From Streptomyces sp. A3M-1-3 (GTDB taxonomy: Bacteria; Actinomycetota; Actinomycetes; Streptomycetales; Streptomycetaceae): 64,000 nucleotides of DNA. Location of the stretch: NCBI RefSeq assembly GCF_024213665.1, contig NZ_JANAVP010000029.1, positions 30,504 through 94,503 of the forward strand, given 5' to 3'. The notes below the pieces were generated by a model. The model saw nothing but the letters and a program-made list of their open reading frames with translations, was not told where the DNA came from and searched no databases. Below, piece after piece: positions 56,864-64,000 of the stretch (positions are counted from its first letter, which is position 1; every line of letters starts with the position of its first letter). A program made the position numbers and the translations under genes.

Positions 56864-57469
56864 ATGACCGACCCGGTGACGCTGGACGGCGAGGGCACGA
56901 TCGGCGAGTTCGACGAGAAGCGCGCCGAGAACGCCGTACGCGAGCTCCTCATCGCGGTCGGGGAGGACCCGGACCGTGAGGGCCTGCGGGAGACGCCGGG
57001 GCGGGTCGCCCGTGCGTACAAGGAGATATTCGGCGGTCTGTGGCAGAAGCCCGAGGACGTCCTGACGACGACGTTCGATCTCGGCCACGACGAGCTGGTG
57101 CTGGTCCGCGACATCGAGGTGTTCTCGACCTGTGAGCACCACCTGGTGCCCTTCCGCGGTGTTGCGCACGTCGGCTACATCCCGGCCACCACCGGCAAGA
57201 TCACCGGACTCTCCAAGCTGGCCCGGCTCGTCGACGTCTTCGCCCGCCGGCCGCAGGTGCAGGAGCGGCTCACCACGCAGGTCGCCGACTCGCTGATGGA
57301 GATCCTGGAGCCGCGCGGCGTCATCGTGGTCATCGAGTGTGAGCACATGTGCATGTCGATGCGCGGGATCCGCAAGCCCGGCGCGAAGACCATCACCTCC
57401 GCGGTGCGCGGTCAGCTGCGGGACGCGGCCACCCGCAACGAAGCGATGAGCCTGATCATGTCGCGCTGA
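56864..57469 (+). CDS. folE: GTP cyclohydrolase I
   Basis: 201 residues, ATG at 56864. Zinc ligands are Cys and His in STCEHHLVPF and Cys in ECEHMCMSMRGI; GTP-binding GYIPATTGKITGLSKLARLVDVFARRPQVQERLTTQVADSL. It converts GTP to 7,8-dihydroneopterin triphosphate, the entry to folate. The remaining folate genes are nearby on the opposite strand (58036-60514). Confidence 0.97.
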   Translation: MTDPVTLDGEGTIGEFDEKRAENAVRELLIAVGEDPDREGLRETPGRVARAYKEIFGGLWQKPEDVLTTTFDLGHDELVLVRDIEVFSTCEHHLVPFRGVAHVGYIPATTGKITGLSKLARLVDVFARRPQVQERLTTQVADSLMEILEPRGVIVVIECEHMCMSMRGIRKPGAKTITSAVRGQLRDAATRNEAMSLIMSR

Positions 57470-57503
57470 ACGGGCTGAACCGGCTGAACCGGCTGAGCCG
57501 CGG

Positions 57504-57983
57504 TTACGCCCGGCTCATGGTGTCGTCCTCGTCCTCCGGGAGCTTGCAGACCCGCTCCAGGAACATCGCCGCCGCGACGACCCCCGCGCCGGCCAGCACC
57601 GCCAGGCCCGCGTAGATCGCCTGGTCGCGCAGCGCCGGCACGTCAAGGCCGTCCAGCAGCAGGAACAGGCCCGTCCCGCCGTACATCCCGCAGACCAGGG
57701 CGGCGACCAGGGCGCTCGCCTGGCCGAAGACCACCGCACGGGCGGCCATCAGCGGCTCGACGCCCTTCGCGCCGGGCCGCCGCTCGCGCTGCGCCTTCAG
57801 CCGCGCGCGCAGCGACAGCGCCGTCGCGAGCAGCACGGCGGCGATCGCCGCCAGCACGATGGGGGCCGCGAGCGGGATGCTGGGCAGGTCGCCGACCGAG
57901 TTCCACAGCCGGGCGCCCGCCCAGGACAGCACCCCGGCCACCACGAACAGACCGGCCAGCACACCGAGCCGTAGTTGCTTCAC
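57504..57983 (-). CDS. DUF3180 membrane protein
   Basis: 159 residues from a GTG at 57983 (AGGGAAGAG upstream). Four membrane segments: LRLGVLAGLFVVAGVLSWAGARLW, LAAPIVLAAIAAVLLATALSL, AARAVVFGQASALVAALVCGMYGG and QAIYAGLAVLAGAGVVAAAMFLERVC. DUF3180 proteins are found next to folK in actinobacteria, with unknown function. It is 52 bases downstream of folK on the same strand and probably the last gene of the folP-folB-folK unit. Confidence 0.88.
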   Translation of the reverse strand: MKQLRLGVLAGLFVVAGVLSWAGARLWNSVGDLPSIPLAAPIVLAAIAAVLLATALSLRARLKAQRERRPGAKGVEPLMAARAVVFGQASALVAALVCGMYGGTGLFLLLDGLDVPALRDQAIYAGLAVLAGAGVVAAAMFLERVCKLPEDEDDTMSRA

Positions 57984-58035
57984 GTAGCTCTTCCCTAGAT
58001 GTCGTTGGTGGAGCCGCAGCCCCACAGGCTAACGA

Positions 58036-58647
58036 CTACTCGGGCAGGCGGAGTTCCAGATCGGCGCGCGGCGCGACACCGTCCCGGCCGAGGCCCGCCA
58101 GCAGGTCACCGACCTGCCCGTGGCCCGGAAGGTGGGCCTCCGGCTCCACGTCGTGCCACGGGGCCAGTACGAAGGCACGCTGGTGGGCACGCGGGTGGGG
58201 GAGCGTGAGCAGCGGGTCGTCGGAGACGACGTCGGCGTACGCGACGATGTCGACGTCGATCGTGCGCGGACCCCAGCGCTCCTCGCGCACCCGGTCGAAG
58301 GCTTCCTCGATGGCCTGGCCGCGCTCCAGCAGGGAGCCGGGCGGCAGGGTGGTCTTCACGACGATCACCGCGTTGAAGTACGAGGGCTGGGACCCGGGCT
58401 CCACCCCCCACGGCTCCGTCTCGTACACCGGGGAGACCGCCTTGACCCGCAGGCCCGGCGTGTCCTCCAGGGCGTCGATCGCGCCCTGGAGCGTCTCCAG
58501 GCGGTTGCCCAGATTGGCGCCGAGGGCGATCACGGCCCGTTTCGGGTTGGACAGGGTGACATCGGCCGCGTCCACCTGCTCCACCACGGAGGCGGGCACC
58601 GGCTGTACCGTCGGGTCGCTCTGCCCCTCGGTAGAAAACGCAGTCAT
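58036..58647 (-). CDS. folK: 2-amino-4-hydroxy-6-hydroxymethyldihydropteridine pyrophosphokinase (HPPK)
   Basis: 203 residues from the ATG at 58647 (GGAG six bases upstream; overlaps the folB stop by four bases). HPPK core after a 38-residue extension: RAVIALGANLGNRLETLQGAIDAL, SPVYETEPWGVEPGSQPSYFNAVIVVKT, ERWGPRTIDVDIVAYADVVSDDPLLTLPHPRAHQRAFVLAPWHDVEPEAHLPGHG. Transfers pyrophosphate from ATP to the pterin, preparing it for FolP. Confidence 0.96.
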   Translation of the reverse strand: MTAFSTEGQSDPTVQPVPASVVEQVDAADVTLSNPKRAVIALGANLGNRLETLQGAIDALEDTPGLRVKAVSPVYETEPWGVEPGSQPSYFNAVIVVKTTLPPGSLLERGQAIEEAFDRVREERWGPRTIDVDIVAYADVVSDDPLLTLPHPRAHQRAFVLAPWHDVEPEAHLPGHGQVGDLLAGLGRDGVAPRADLELRLPE

Positions 58648-59003
58648 ACTCGGCTCCGGGTGATGGTGATGGTCACGTCGTCGAACGGGACGGTGATCGG
58701 GGCGTCGGGCTTGTGCACGACCACCTCGACCTCCTTGACGCCCTCGTGCTTGAGGCACTGCTGGGCGATCCGCTCCGCCAGGGTCTCGATCAGGTCGACC
58801 GGTTCGCCCTGGACGACGTCCACGACTTCCTCGGCCACCACGCCGTAGTGCACGGTCTTCGCCAGGTCGTCGTCGGCCGCCGCGGGACGGGTGTCGAGGC
58901 CGAGCACCAGATCCACGATGAAGGTCTGGCCTTCCTCGCGCTCCCGGGGGAAGACGCCGTGGTGCCCGCGGGCCTTGAGGCCGCGCAGCGCGACACGATC
59001 CAC
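58644..59003 (-). CDS. folB: Dihydroneopterin aldolase
   Basis: 119 residues from the GTG at 59003, which has AGGAG eight bases upstream; a GTG three codons earlier overlaps the site. DHNA signature: VALRGLKARGHHGVFPREREEGQTFIVDLVLGLDTRPAAADDDLAKTVHYGVVAEEVVDVVQGEPVDLIETLAERIA, with the catalytic Lys near VVVHKPDAPI. Cleaves dihydroneopterin to hydroxymethyldihydropterin for FolK. Confidence 0.95.
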   Translation of the reverse strand: MDRVALRGLKARGHHGVFPREREEGQTFIVDLVLGLDTRPAAADDDLAKTVHYGVVAEEVVDVVQGEPVDLIETLAERIAQQCLKHEGVKEVEVVVHKPDAPITVPFDDVTITITRSRV

Positions 59004-59192
59004 GCGAATCACTCCTGCTTTCGTAGTTCACACGGGCATGGGCCGAGTGCGGTCGGCGCACCACCCTTATTCGAATCTACCTGCGCGCACCGACAGTCCT
59101 TGCCCGCGGGGGCTATGGACAGGGCGTGGCGGAGCTGGTAGCCGCCCATACCCCGCAGCCGGAGATCCAATCCTCAACTGGCCCTTACCCAC

Positions 59193-59654
59193 TCAGGAGG
59201 ATGCTTCGTCGTCCTCTTCCTCATCGGATTCGGCGAGCACCGGAGAGCCGTGGTGCGACCAGACCTTCCACCCGTCCGGTGTGCGACGGAACACATTGGT
59301 GGCGACGACCAGCTGCCCCACGAGCGGCCCCAGCTCGCCCGCCTCCTCGGCGGGGCCGCCGCTGAGGATGTTCTCCGTACAGGTGACCAGGGCGGTGTCG
59401 TCGGCGACGGTCACCTTTGTATCGGTCAGGAAGAACTGGATGTAGTCCGTGTTCGCCATGATCAGCGCGTACGAGCGGAGTACCTCGCCCCGCCCGGACA
59501 GCACCGGCCAGCCCGGGTGGACGCAGGAGATCTCGGAGTCGTCGTCGTTCAGCCAGAGGTCGGAGAGTCCCTCGAAGTCCCCTCGCTCCATGGCCTCGTA
59601 GAAGGCGGTGTTGGCGTGCTCGATCTGCTCGACGTCGGTACGGGGACGGTTCAC
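59193..59654 (-). CDS. NTF2/SnoaL-like protein within the folate operon
   Basis: 153 residues, ATG at 59654 overlapping the folP stop by four bases. NTF2-fold pattern: VEQIEHANTAFYEAMERGDFEGLSDLWLNDDDSEISCVHPGWPVLSGRGEVLRSYALIM...VTVADDTALVTCTENILSG...ATNVFRRTPDGWKVWSHHGSPV, with a very acidic tail. The overlap with folP and position before folB suggest a role linked to folate metabolism, but none is known. Confidence 0.85.
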   Translation of the reverse strand: MNRPRTDVEQIEHANTAFYEAMERGDFEGLSDLWLNDDDSEISCVHPGWPVLSGRGEVLRSYALIMANTDYIQFFLTDTKVTVADDTALVTCTENILSGGPAEEAGELGPLVGQLVVATNVFRRTPDGWKVWSHHGSPVLAESDEEEDDEASS

Positions 59655-60514
59655 CGGGCAGCGCCCTCGACGGCCCGCGCCACCCGGACCGCGTCCGCCG
59701 TCGCGCGTACCTCATGCACCCGTACCGCCCAGGCGCCCGCGTGCGCGGCGAGCGCGGAGACGGCGGCCGTGGCGGCGTCGCGCTCCCGGGCGGGCGGCGG
59801 AGCGCCGTTCTCGCCGGCGAGTACGCGTCCGAGGAACCGCTTGCGGGAGGCGGCCACCAGCAGCGGGCGGCCCAGCCCGTGCAGCGCGTCGAGGTGCGCG
59901 ACCAGGGAGAGGTCGTGCCCGGCGTCCTTGGCGAAGCCGAGGCCCGGGTCGATGACGATGCGCTCGGCGGCGATGCCGCCGTCGACCACGGCGTCCATCC
60001 GGGCGCGGAGTTCCGCGGTGACTTCGGTCACCACATCGCCGTACACCGCACGGCTGTTCATGTCCTGGCTGAAGCCGCGCCAGTGCATGACGACGAACGG
60101 GACGCCGATCGCGGCGACCGCCGGGACCATCGCCGGGTCGGCGAGGCCGCCGCTGACGTCGTTGACGAGGACCGCGCCGGCGGCGACGGCCTGCTCGGCG
60201 ACGGAGGCGCGCATGGTGTCCACGGAGACGGTGACGCCCTCGGAGGCCAGGCCGCGGACGACGGGGACGACGCGGCGCAGTTCCTCGTCCTCGTCGACCC
60301 GGGAGGCGCCGGGACGGGTGGACTCACCGCCGACGTCGACCAGGTCGGCGCCCTCGGCCACCAGCTCCAGGCCGTGCTTGACCGCCGAGGTGGTGTCGAA
60401 CCAGCGGCCGCCGTCGGAGAAGGAGTCGGGCGTCACATTGACGACTCCCATCACCGCACACCGGTCCCACTGCGGCAGCCCCTCGACCCGGCCGCGCCCA
60501 CGCAACGTACTCAT
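59651..60514 (-). CDS. folP: Dihydropteroate synthase
   Basis: 287 residues. MGVVNVTPDSFSDGGRWFDTTSAVKHGLELVAEGADLVDVGGESTRPGASRV is the pterin-binding signature; VLVNDVSGGLADPAMVPAVAAIGVPFVVMHWRG and IVIDPGLGFAKDAGHDLSLVAHLDALHGLGRPLLVAASRKRFLG complete the TIM barrel. It joins p-aminobenzoate to the pterin; target of sulfonamides. First gene of the leftward folate unit. Confidence 0.97.
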   Translation of the reverse strand: MSTLRGRGRVEGLPQWDRCAVMGVVNVTPDSFSDGGRWFDTTSAVKHGLELVAEGADLVDVGGESTRPGASRVDEDEELRRVVPVVRGLASEGVTVSVDTMRASVAEQAVAAGAVLVNDVSGGLADPAMVPAVAAIGVPFVVMHWRGFSQDMNSRAVYGDVVTEVTAELRARMDAVVDGGIAAERIVIDPGLGFAKDAGHDLSLVAHLDALHGLGRPLLVAASRKRFLGRVLAGENGAPPPARERDAATAAVSALAAHAGAWAVRVHEVRATADAVRVARAVEGAAR

Positions 60515-60544
60515 GCCTCCAGACTAGGCGCTGCGCGGGGCCGG

Positions 60545-62392
60545 CTATGCGGCCCGGATCTCCCGTTCGCCGCTCACGTGCGTCAGATGCGCGCAGGGCC
60601 GGGGATGGCCGGCGGGGCGGCGGCGGGCGAACGGGCGGGGGAGGGCCAGCGTGACGAAGCCCTCGGCCTGCATCGCGGCGAAGCCGATGCGCGGCAGGTC
60701 ACGGGTGGAGCGGAAGACCACGAAGCGGGGCTCCCAGCGGGGCCGGAACTTCGCGTTGAACTTGTACAGCGACTCGATCTGGAACCAGCGCGAGAGGAAG
60801 ACCAGCAGGCCGCGCCAGCCGCGCAGGACCGGTCCCGCGCCCAGCTTCTCGCCACGGGCGAGGGCCGAGCGGAACATCGCGAAGTTGAGCGAGACTTTCT
60901 CGACGCCCAGCTTGGGCGCGGCCTGGAGGGCGGCGACGATGAGGAGTTCGTTCATGCCGGGGTCGGCGGAGCGGTCGCGGCGCATCAGGTCCAGCGACAT
61001 GCCGTCCGGGCCCCACGGAACGAAGTGGAGGACCGCCTTCAGGTCTCCGTACGGGCCGGGCTCACCCGCGTCGTCCGCGTCCGCCCTGTGCGCGGTGGCG
61101 ATCACACAGTCCCCGTCGTCAGGGTCGCCGATCCGGCCGAGCGCCATCGAGAAGCCGCGCTCGGTGTCGGTGCCGCGCCAGTCCGCGGCGGCGCCGCGGA
61201 TCCGCTCCAGTTCGGCGTCGGAGAGATCACGGACGCGCCGGACGCGGGTCTCGTAACCGTTTCGCTCGATGCGTTTGACCATCTGGCGTACGTTCCGCAT
61301 GGCCCGGCCGGACAGCGAGAAATCCCGCACGTCCACCACCGCTTCGTCGCCGAGTTCCAGCGCGTCCAGTCCGGTCTCGCGGGTCCACACCTCGCCGCCG
61401 GTCTCGCTGCAGCCCATCACGGCGGGGGTCCACGAGTGGGCCTTGGCCTCGTCCATGAACCGCTCGATCGCGCCGGGCCACGCCTCGACGTCACCGATCG
61501 GGTCGCCGGACGCCAGCATCACCCCGGAGACGACGCGGTAGGTGACGGCGGCCTTGCCGCTGGGGGAGAAGATGACGCCCTTGTCGCGGCGGAGCGCGAA
61601 GTGGCCCAGCGAGTCCCGGCCGCCGTGCCGCTCCAGCAGCTCGCGCAGCCGCCGCTCGTCGTCGGCGGTCAGCCGGGCGGCCGGGTGTTCGGGGCGGAAG
61701 GCCAGGTAGATGGTGGTGACGGCGGTGAGCAGGCCGAGGGCGCCGAGCGAGTAGCCGACGGTCCAGGAGACGCGGCCCGCGTAGTCGATGGGGCCCTCGA
61801 AGCCGAACAGGCCGTACATCACGTGTTCGAGCTGGTCGGCGAGGCTCGGGGCGCCCAGCATCCGGCGCGGGTGGGAGTTGACGATCACCAGGCCGAGCCC
61901 GATGGATCCGGCGCCGAGGACGACGAAGTTGGCGACCGCTTTCCAGCGGCTGCGCGGGTCCGGCAGTGCGTCGAACTCGCCGCGGTGGCGCAGCAGCAGC
62001 GCCAGCAGTGCGAGCGAGATGAGTACGCCGATGACCGAGTGACGGTACGTGAACTGCGCCACGGCCCCGGCGGGCAGCAGCACCACGGCGGCGCGCCAGG
62101 CGCGGCGCTTGCGGCGCTTGAGCCCGTGCGCGAGGAGCAGCAGCAGTACGCCCGCGCTGAGCGCCAGGGCCGCCGCGAACGGCCCGAGCGCACCGGGCAG
62201 GACCTCGGCCACCGCGTGCATCCGGCTGTGCCGGAAGCGGGGGAAGACCCCGGCCGCGATGTCGAGCAGGCCCACGAGCATGCAGGCTGTGCCGACCAGG
62301 GCGGGGACCGCCTCGGGGCGTGGTCCGCTGAGGACGCGGCGTACCCGATTCGGAACCAGTCCGGACTTATCGCCATCTGTCCTGACAGACAT
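60545..62392 (-). CDS. MprF-like membrane protein with DUF2156 (lysylphosphatidylglycerol synthase C-terminal) domain
   Basis: 615 residues, ATG at 62392. About six membrane segments in the first 230 residues, then DUF2156: RRLRELLERHGGRDSLGHFALRRDKGVIFSPSGKAAVTYRVVSGVMLASGDPIGDVEAWPGAIERFMDEAKAHSWTPAVMGCSE...GMNELLIVAALQAAPKLGVEKVSLNFAMFRSALARGEKLG. In MprF/LysX this double GNAT fold moves an amino acid from tRNA to phosphatidylglycerol. No lysyl-tRNA synthetase domain is fused. Likely changes membrane charge and antibiotic tolerance; the amino acid is unknown. Confidence 0.87.
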   Translation of the reverse strand: MSVRTDGDKSGLVPNRVRRVLSGPRPEAVPALVGTACMLVGLLDIAAGVFPRFRHSRMHAVAEVLPGALGPFAAALALSAGVLLLLLAHGLKRRKRRAWRAAVVLLPAGAVAQFTYRHSVIGVLISLALLALLLRHRGEFDALPDPRSRWKAVANFVVLGAGSIGLGLVIVNSHPRRMLGAPSLADQLEHVMYGLFGFEGPIDYAGRVSWTVGYSLGALGLLTAVTTIYLAFRPEHPAARLTADDERRLRELLERHGGRDSLGHFALRRDKGVIFSPSGKAAVTYRVVSGVMLASGDPIGDVEAWPGAIERFMDEAKAHSWTPAVMGCSETGGEVWTRETGLDALELGDEAVVDVRDFSLSGRAMRNVRQMVKRIERNGYETRVRRVRDLSDAELERIRGAAADWRGTDTERGFSMALGRIGDPDDGDCVIATAHRADADDAGEPGPYGDLKAVLHFVPWGPDGMSLDLMRRDRSADPGMNELLIVAALQAAPKLGVEKVSLNFAMFRSALARGEKLGAGPVLRGWRGLLVFLSRWFQIESLYKFNAKFRPRWEPRFVVFRSTRDLPRIGFAAMQAEGFVTLALPRPFARRRPAGHPRPCAHLTHVSGEREIRAA

Positions 62393-62528
62393 CGCTTCCC
62401 AGAGCTCCCAGAGATCCTGTGTCCGAACGCGCAGCCTCCGGACGATGTGCGCCCAGTAGGACGGCAGTCGGGGGGAGCGGGTTTACTCGCTCTCAGGAAA
62501 AACTCATCCAGAAGGTCTTGAACTGCTC

Positions 62529-63638
62529 ATGGGTCTCACCAGTAACAAGGTTCTGGCGCTGGCCGTTGTGGTGGCTGTGCTGTTGTTCGTCGCCACGGTG
62601 TGGTGCTGGCCACGGCTCGCGAACCGCAGCTGGCGCGCCGTACTCGGCCGCATCGGTCTGCTCCTCGCGGCGCAGCTCGCGCTCTTCTCCGCGGTGGGAC
62701 TCGCCGCCAACAACTCCTTTCTCTTCTACGGGTCCTGGGCCGACCTCCTCGGCCAGGAGAACCAGATGGGCGTGGTCGAGGACCACTCCGCCGGCGCCAA
62801 GCACGTCAAGGTGGTCGGGAAGCAGAGGCTGGACGTTCCGGGCGGCTCCAACCCGGCGGTCGGCGGCCAGATCCAGAAGGTCGTGATCGAGGGGCAGCGG
62901 TCGAAGATCGCCAGTCCGGCGTACGTCTATCTGCCTCCGGAGTACTTCCAGCCGGAACACCGGAAGGCGAACTTCCCCGCGGCCGTGGTGCTCACCGGCT
63001 ACCCCGGCACCGCGGAGAACCTGTTCAAAGGGCTGAAGTACCCACAGACCGCCTTCAAACAGGCTAAAGCGGGCAGGATGCAGCCGATGATCCTGGTCAT
63101 GCTGCGCCCGACCGTCGCGCCGCCGCGCGACACCGAGTGCGTCGACATACCGGGTGGACCGCAGACCGAGACCTTCTTCGCCAAGGACCTGCCGAAGGCC
63201 GTCTCCGGGTTCTACCGGGTCGGCACCAAGCCGGAGAACTGGGGCTTCATCGGCAACTCGACCGGCGGCTACTGCGCGCTGAAGATCGCCCTGCACCACC
63301 CCGGCACCTTCTCCGCGGGCGCGGGACTGTCCGCGTACTACAAGGCCGCCGAGGACCCGACGACGGGCGATCTCTTCCACGGCGACCACACGCTGCGCCG
63401 GCGCGCCAATGTGCTGTGGAGCCTCGACCATCTGCCGCCCGCCAAGACGTCGTTCCTGGTGACGAGCAGCAAGGAGGGCGAGGGCAACCTCAAGGACACC
63501 CTGAAGTTCATCGACAGGGTCAAGGCCCCCGGGCGGGTCTCGTCGATCATGCTCGACAGTGGCGGCCACAACTTCAACACCTGGCGGCGCGAGATCCCGC
63601 CCGCGCTGGTGTGGCTCAGCGGCCGCATCACCGCGTGA
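62529..63638 (+). CDS. Membrane-anchored alpha/beta hydrolase (esterase D / mycolyltransferase-like)
   Basis: 369 residues, ATG at 62529. Two N-terminal membrane segments (VLALAVVVAVLLFVATVW and IGLLLAAQLALFSAVGLAA) followed by an esterase domain: SPAYVYLPPEYFQPEHRKANFPAAVVLTGYPGTAENLF, nucleophile elbow GFIGNSTGGYCALKIALHHPGTF, and catalytic His in SGGHNFNTWRREIPPALVWL. It resembles the putative esterase family that includes antigen 85; here without mycolic acids it is likely a cell-surface esterase. Divergent from the DUF2156 gene. Confidence 0.88.
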   Translation: MGLTSNKVLALAVVVAVLLFVATVWCWPRLANRSWRAVLGRIGLLLAAQLALFSAVGLAANNSFLFYGSWADLLGQENQMGVVEDHSAGAKHVKVVGKQRLDVPGGSNPAVGGQIQKVVIEGQRSKIASPAYVYLPPEYFQPEHRKANFPAAVVLTGYPGTAENLFKGLKYPQTAFKQAKAGRMQPMILVMLRPTVAPPRDTECVDIPGGPQTETFFAKDLPKAVSGFYRVGTKPENWGFIGNSTGGYCALKIALHHPGTFSAGAGLSAYYKAAEDPTTGDLFHGDHTLRRRANVLWSLDHLPPAKTSFLVTSSKEGEGNLKDTLKFIDRVKAPGRVSSIMLDSGGHNFNTWRREIPPALVWLSGRITA

Positions 63639-63667
63639 CCTTGTGGGCTAGCCGCAATACCGGTGAT

Positions 63668-64000
63668 TTAGTGGTTTTTCCGGCGGGTCGGGCTGGTCTT
63701 GGTCGGTTCGGTGAGGGTGACGGCCGGGGCCTGGGGGCGGGGCGGGTTGCGGTGTTCGGCCCGTTTGAGCTTCCAGTTGGCCATCTTGCGTTTGATCACG
63801 CGGGGGTTGGATCGTGGTCGGCGGTTTGGCAGGAGCCGTTCGCGGATTTCACGCAGGGTCGCGGTGAGGGCGCGGGTGAGTCGGCAGGGGGGAAAGCGCC
63901 GCCTGGCCGGTGACATGGCGGCGGACGACGCGCAGGGTCCGGATGAAGGAGATCCGGTCCGGATCACAGCCTTCATCTCGTGCGGCGTGATGCATCAGGT
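63668..64000 (-). pseudogene. IS4-type transposase, C-terminal end, frameshifted and cut by window edge
   Basis: The minus strand ends with TLREIRERLLPNRRPRSNPRVIKRKMANWKLKRAEHRN, which I recognise as the C-terminus of Streptomyces IS4-family transposases. Upstream, CDPDRISFIRTLRVVRRHVTGQAA continues the same protein in another frame; the shift lies near 63895 in a run of C residues. The N-terminal part is outside the window. No clear terminal inverted repeat is seen before 63668. Confidence 0.75.

Overview
The window is high-GC actinobacterial DNA, almost certainly from a Streptomyces chromosome. The evidence is strong third-position GC bias, GTG and TTG starts, GGAGG-type ribosome binding sites, DUF397/XRE-DUF5753 regulator sets, AfsA-type enzymes, and a C-terminal block (dacB, DUF2342 protease, tilS, hpt, ftsH, folE, folK/folB/folP) in the order I remember from Streptomyces genomes. 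No database was searched; all family names come from reading the translations.

Bases 1-11286: a biosynthetic cluster that reads as a lipolanthine-type lipopeptide locus (ribosomal peptide with a fatty acyl group). Two near-identical 29-residue class III lanthipeptide precursors end in the motif S-x-x-S-x-x-C. They lie next to a class III synthetase (LanKC), with a LanD-type cysteine decarboxylase nearby. The same block holds a lipid arm: a fatty acyl-AMP ligase cut by the left edge, a second adenylating enzyme, a C-H-H ketosynthase, a stand-alone acyl carrier protein, an acyl-ACP desaturase and a GNAT acyltransferase that could join lipid to peptide. A LuxR-type regulator with an atypical receiver and a small membrane protein complete it.

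Bases 11452-21471: oxidative and acyl-condensing genes. They are a flavin monooxygenase fused to an alpha/beta hydrolase, a SnoaL-like protein, an MFS exporter, and an operon of flavin monooxygenase, degenerate KAS III, AfsA-like enzyme, HAD phosphatase and canonical KAS III. AfsA plus phosphatase plus flavoenzyme suggests a butyrolactone, butenolide or furan signal, or a separate small acyl product.

Bases 21564-28782: a LysR-divergent redox operon, two MmyB-like XRE regulators and 1.7 kb of gene-poor DNA with monooxygenase debris. This looks like the edge of the accessory region.

Bases 28783-63638: mainly conserved chromosome. It holds a DNA polymerase I-like protein, NmrA/HxlR pair, DUF2786 protein, zinc-free ribosomal protein paralogues (S14, L28, L33, L31, S18) with a CobW protein around a Zur-like box, a DUF397/ATP-binding/XRE module, aldehyde dehydrogenase, a PadR-controlled ABC transporter whose ATPase carries an in-frame TAG, glutamate decarboxylase, a decayed ClC channel, DedA, ThrE-like exporter, pyrophosphatase, and the dacB-tilS-hpt-ftsH-folE and folB-folK-folP housekeeping blocks. 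The right edge holds the 3' end of a frameshifted IS4-type transposase.
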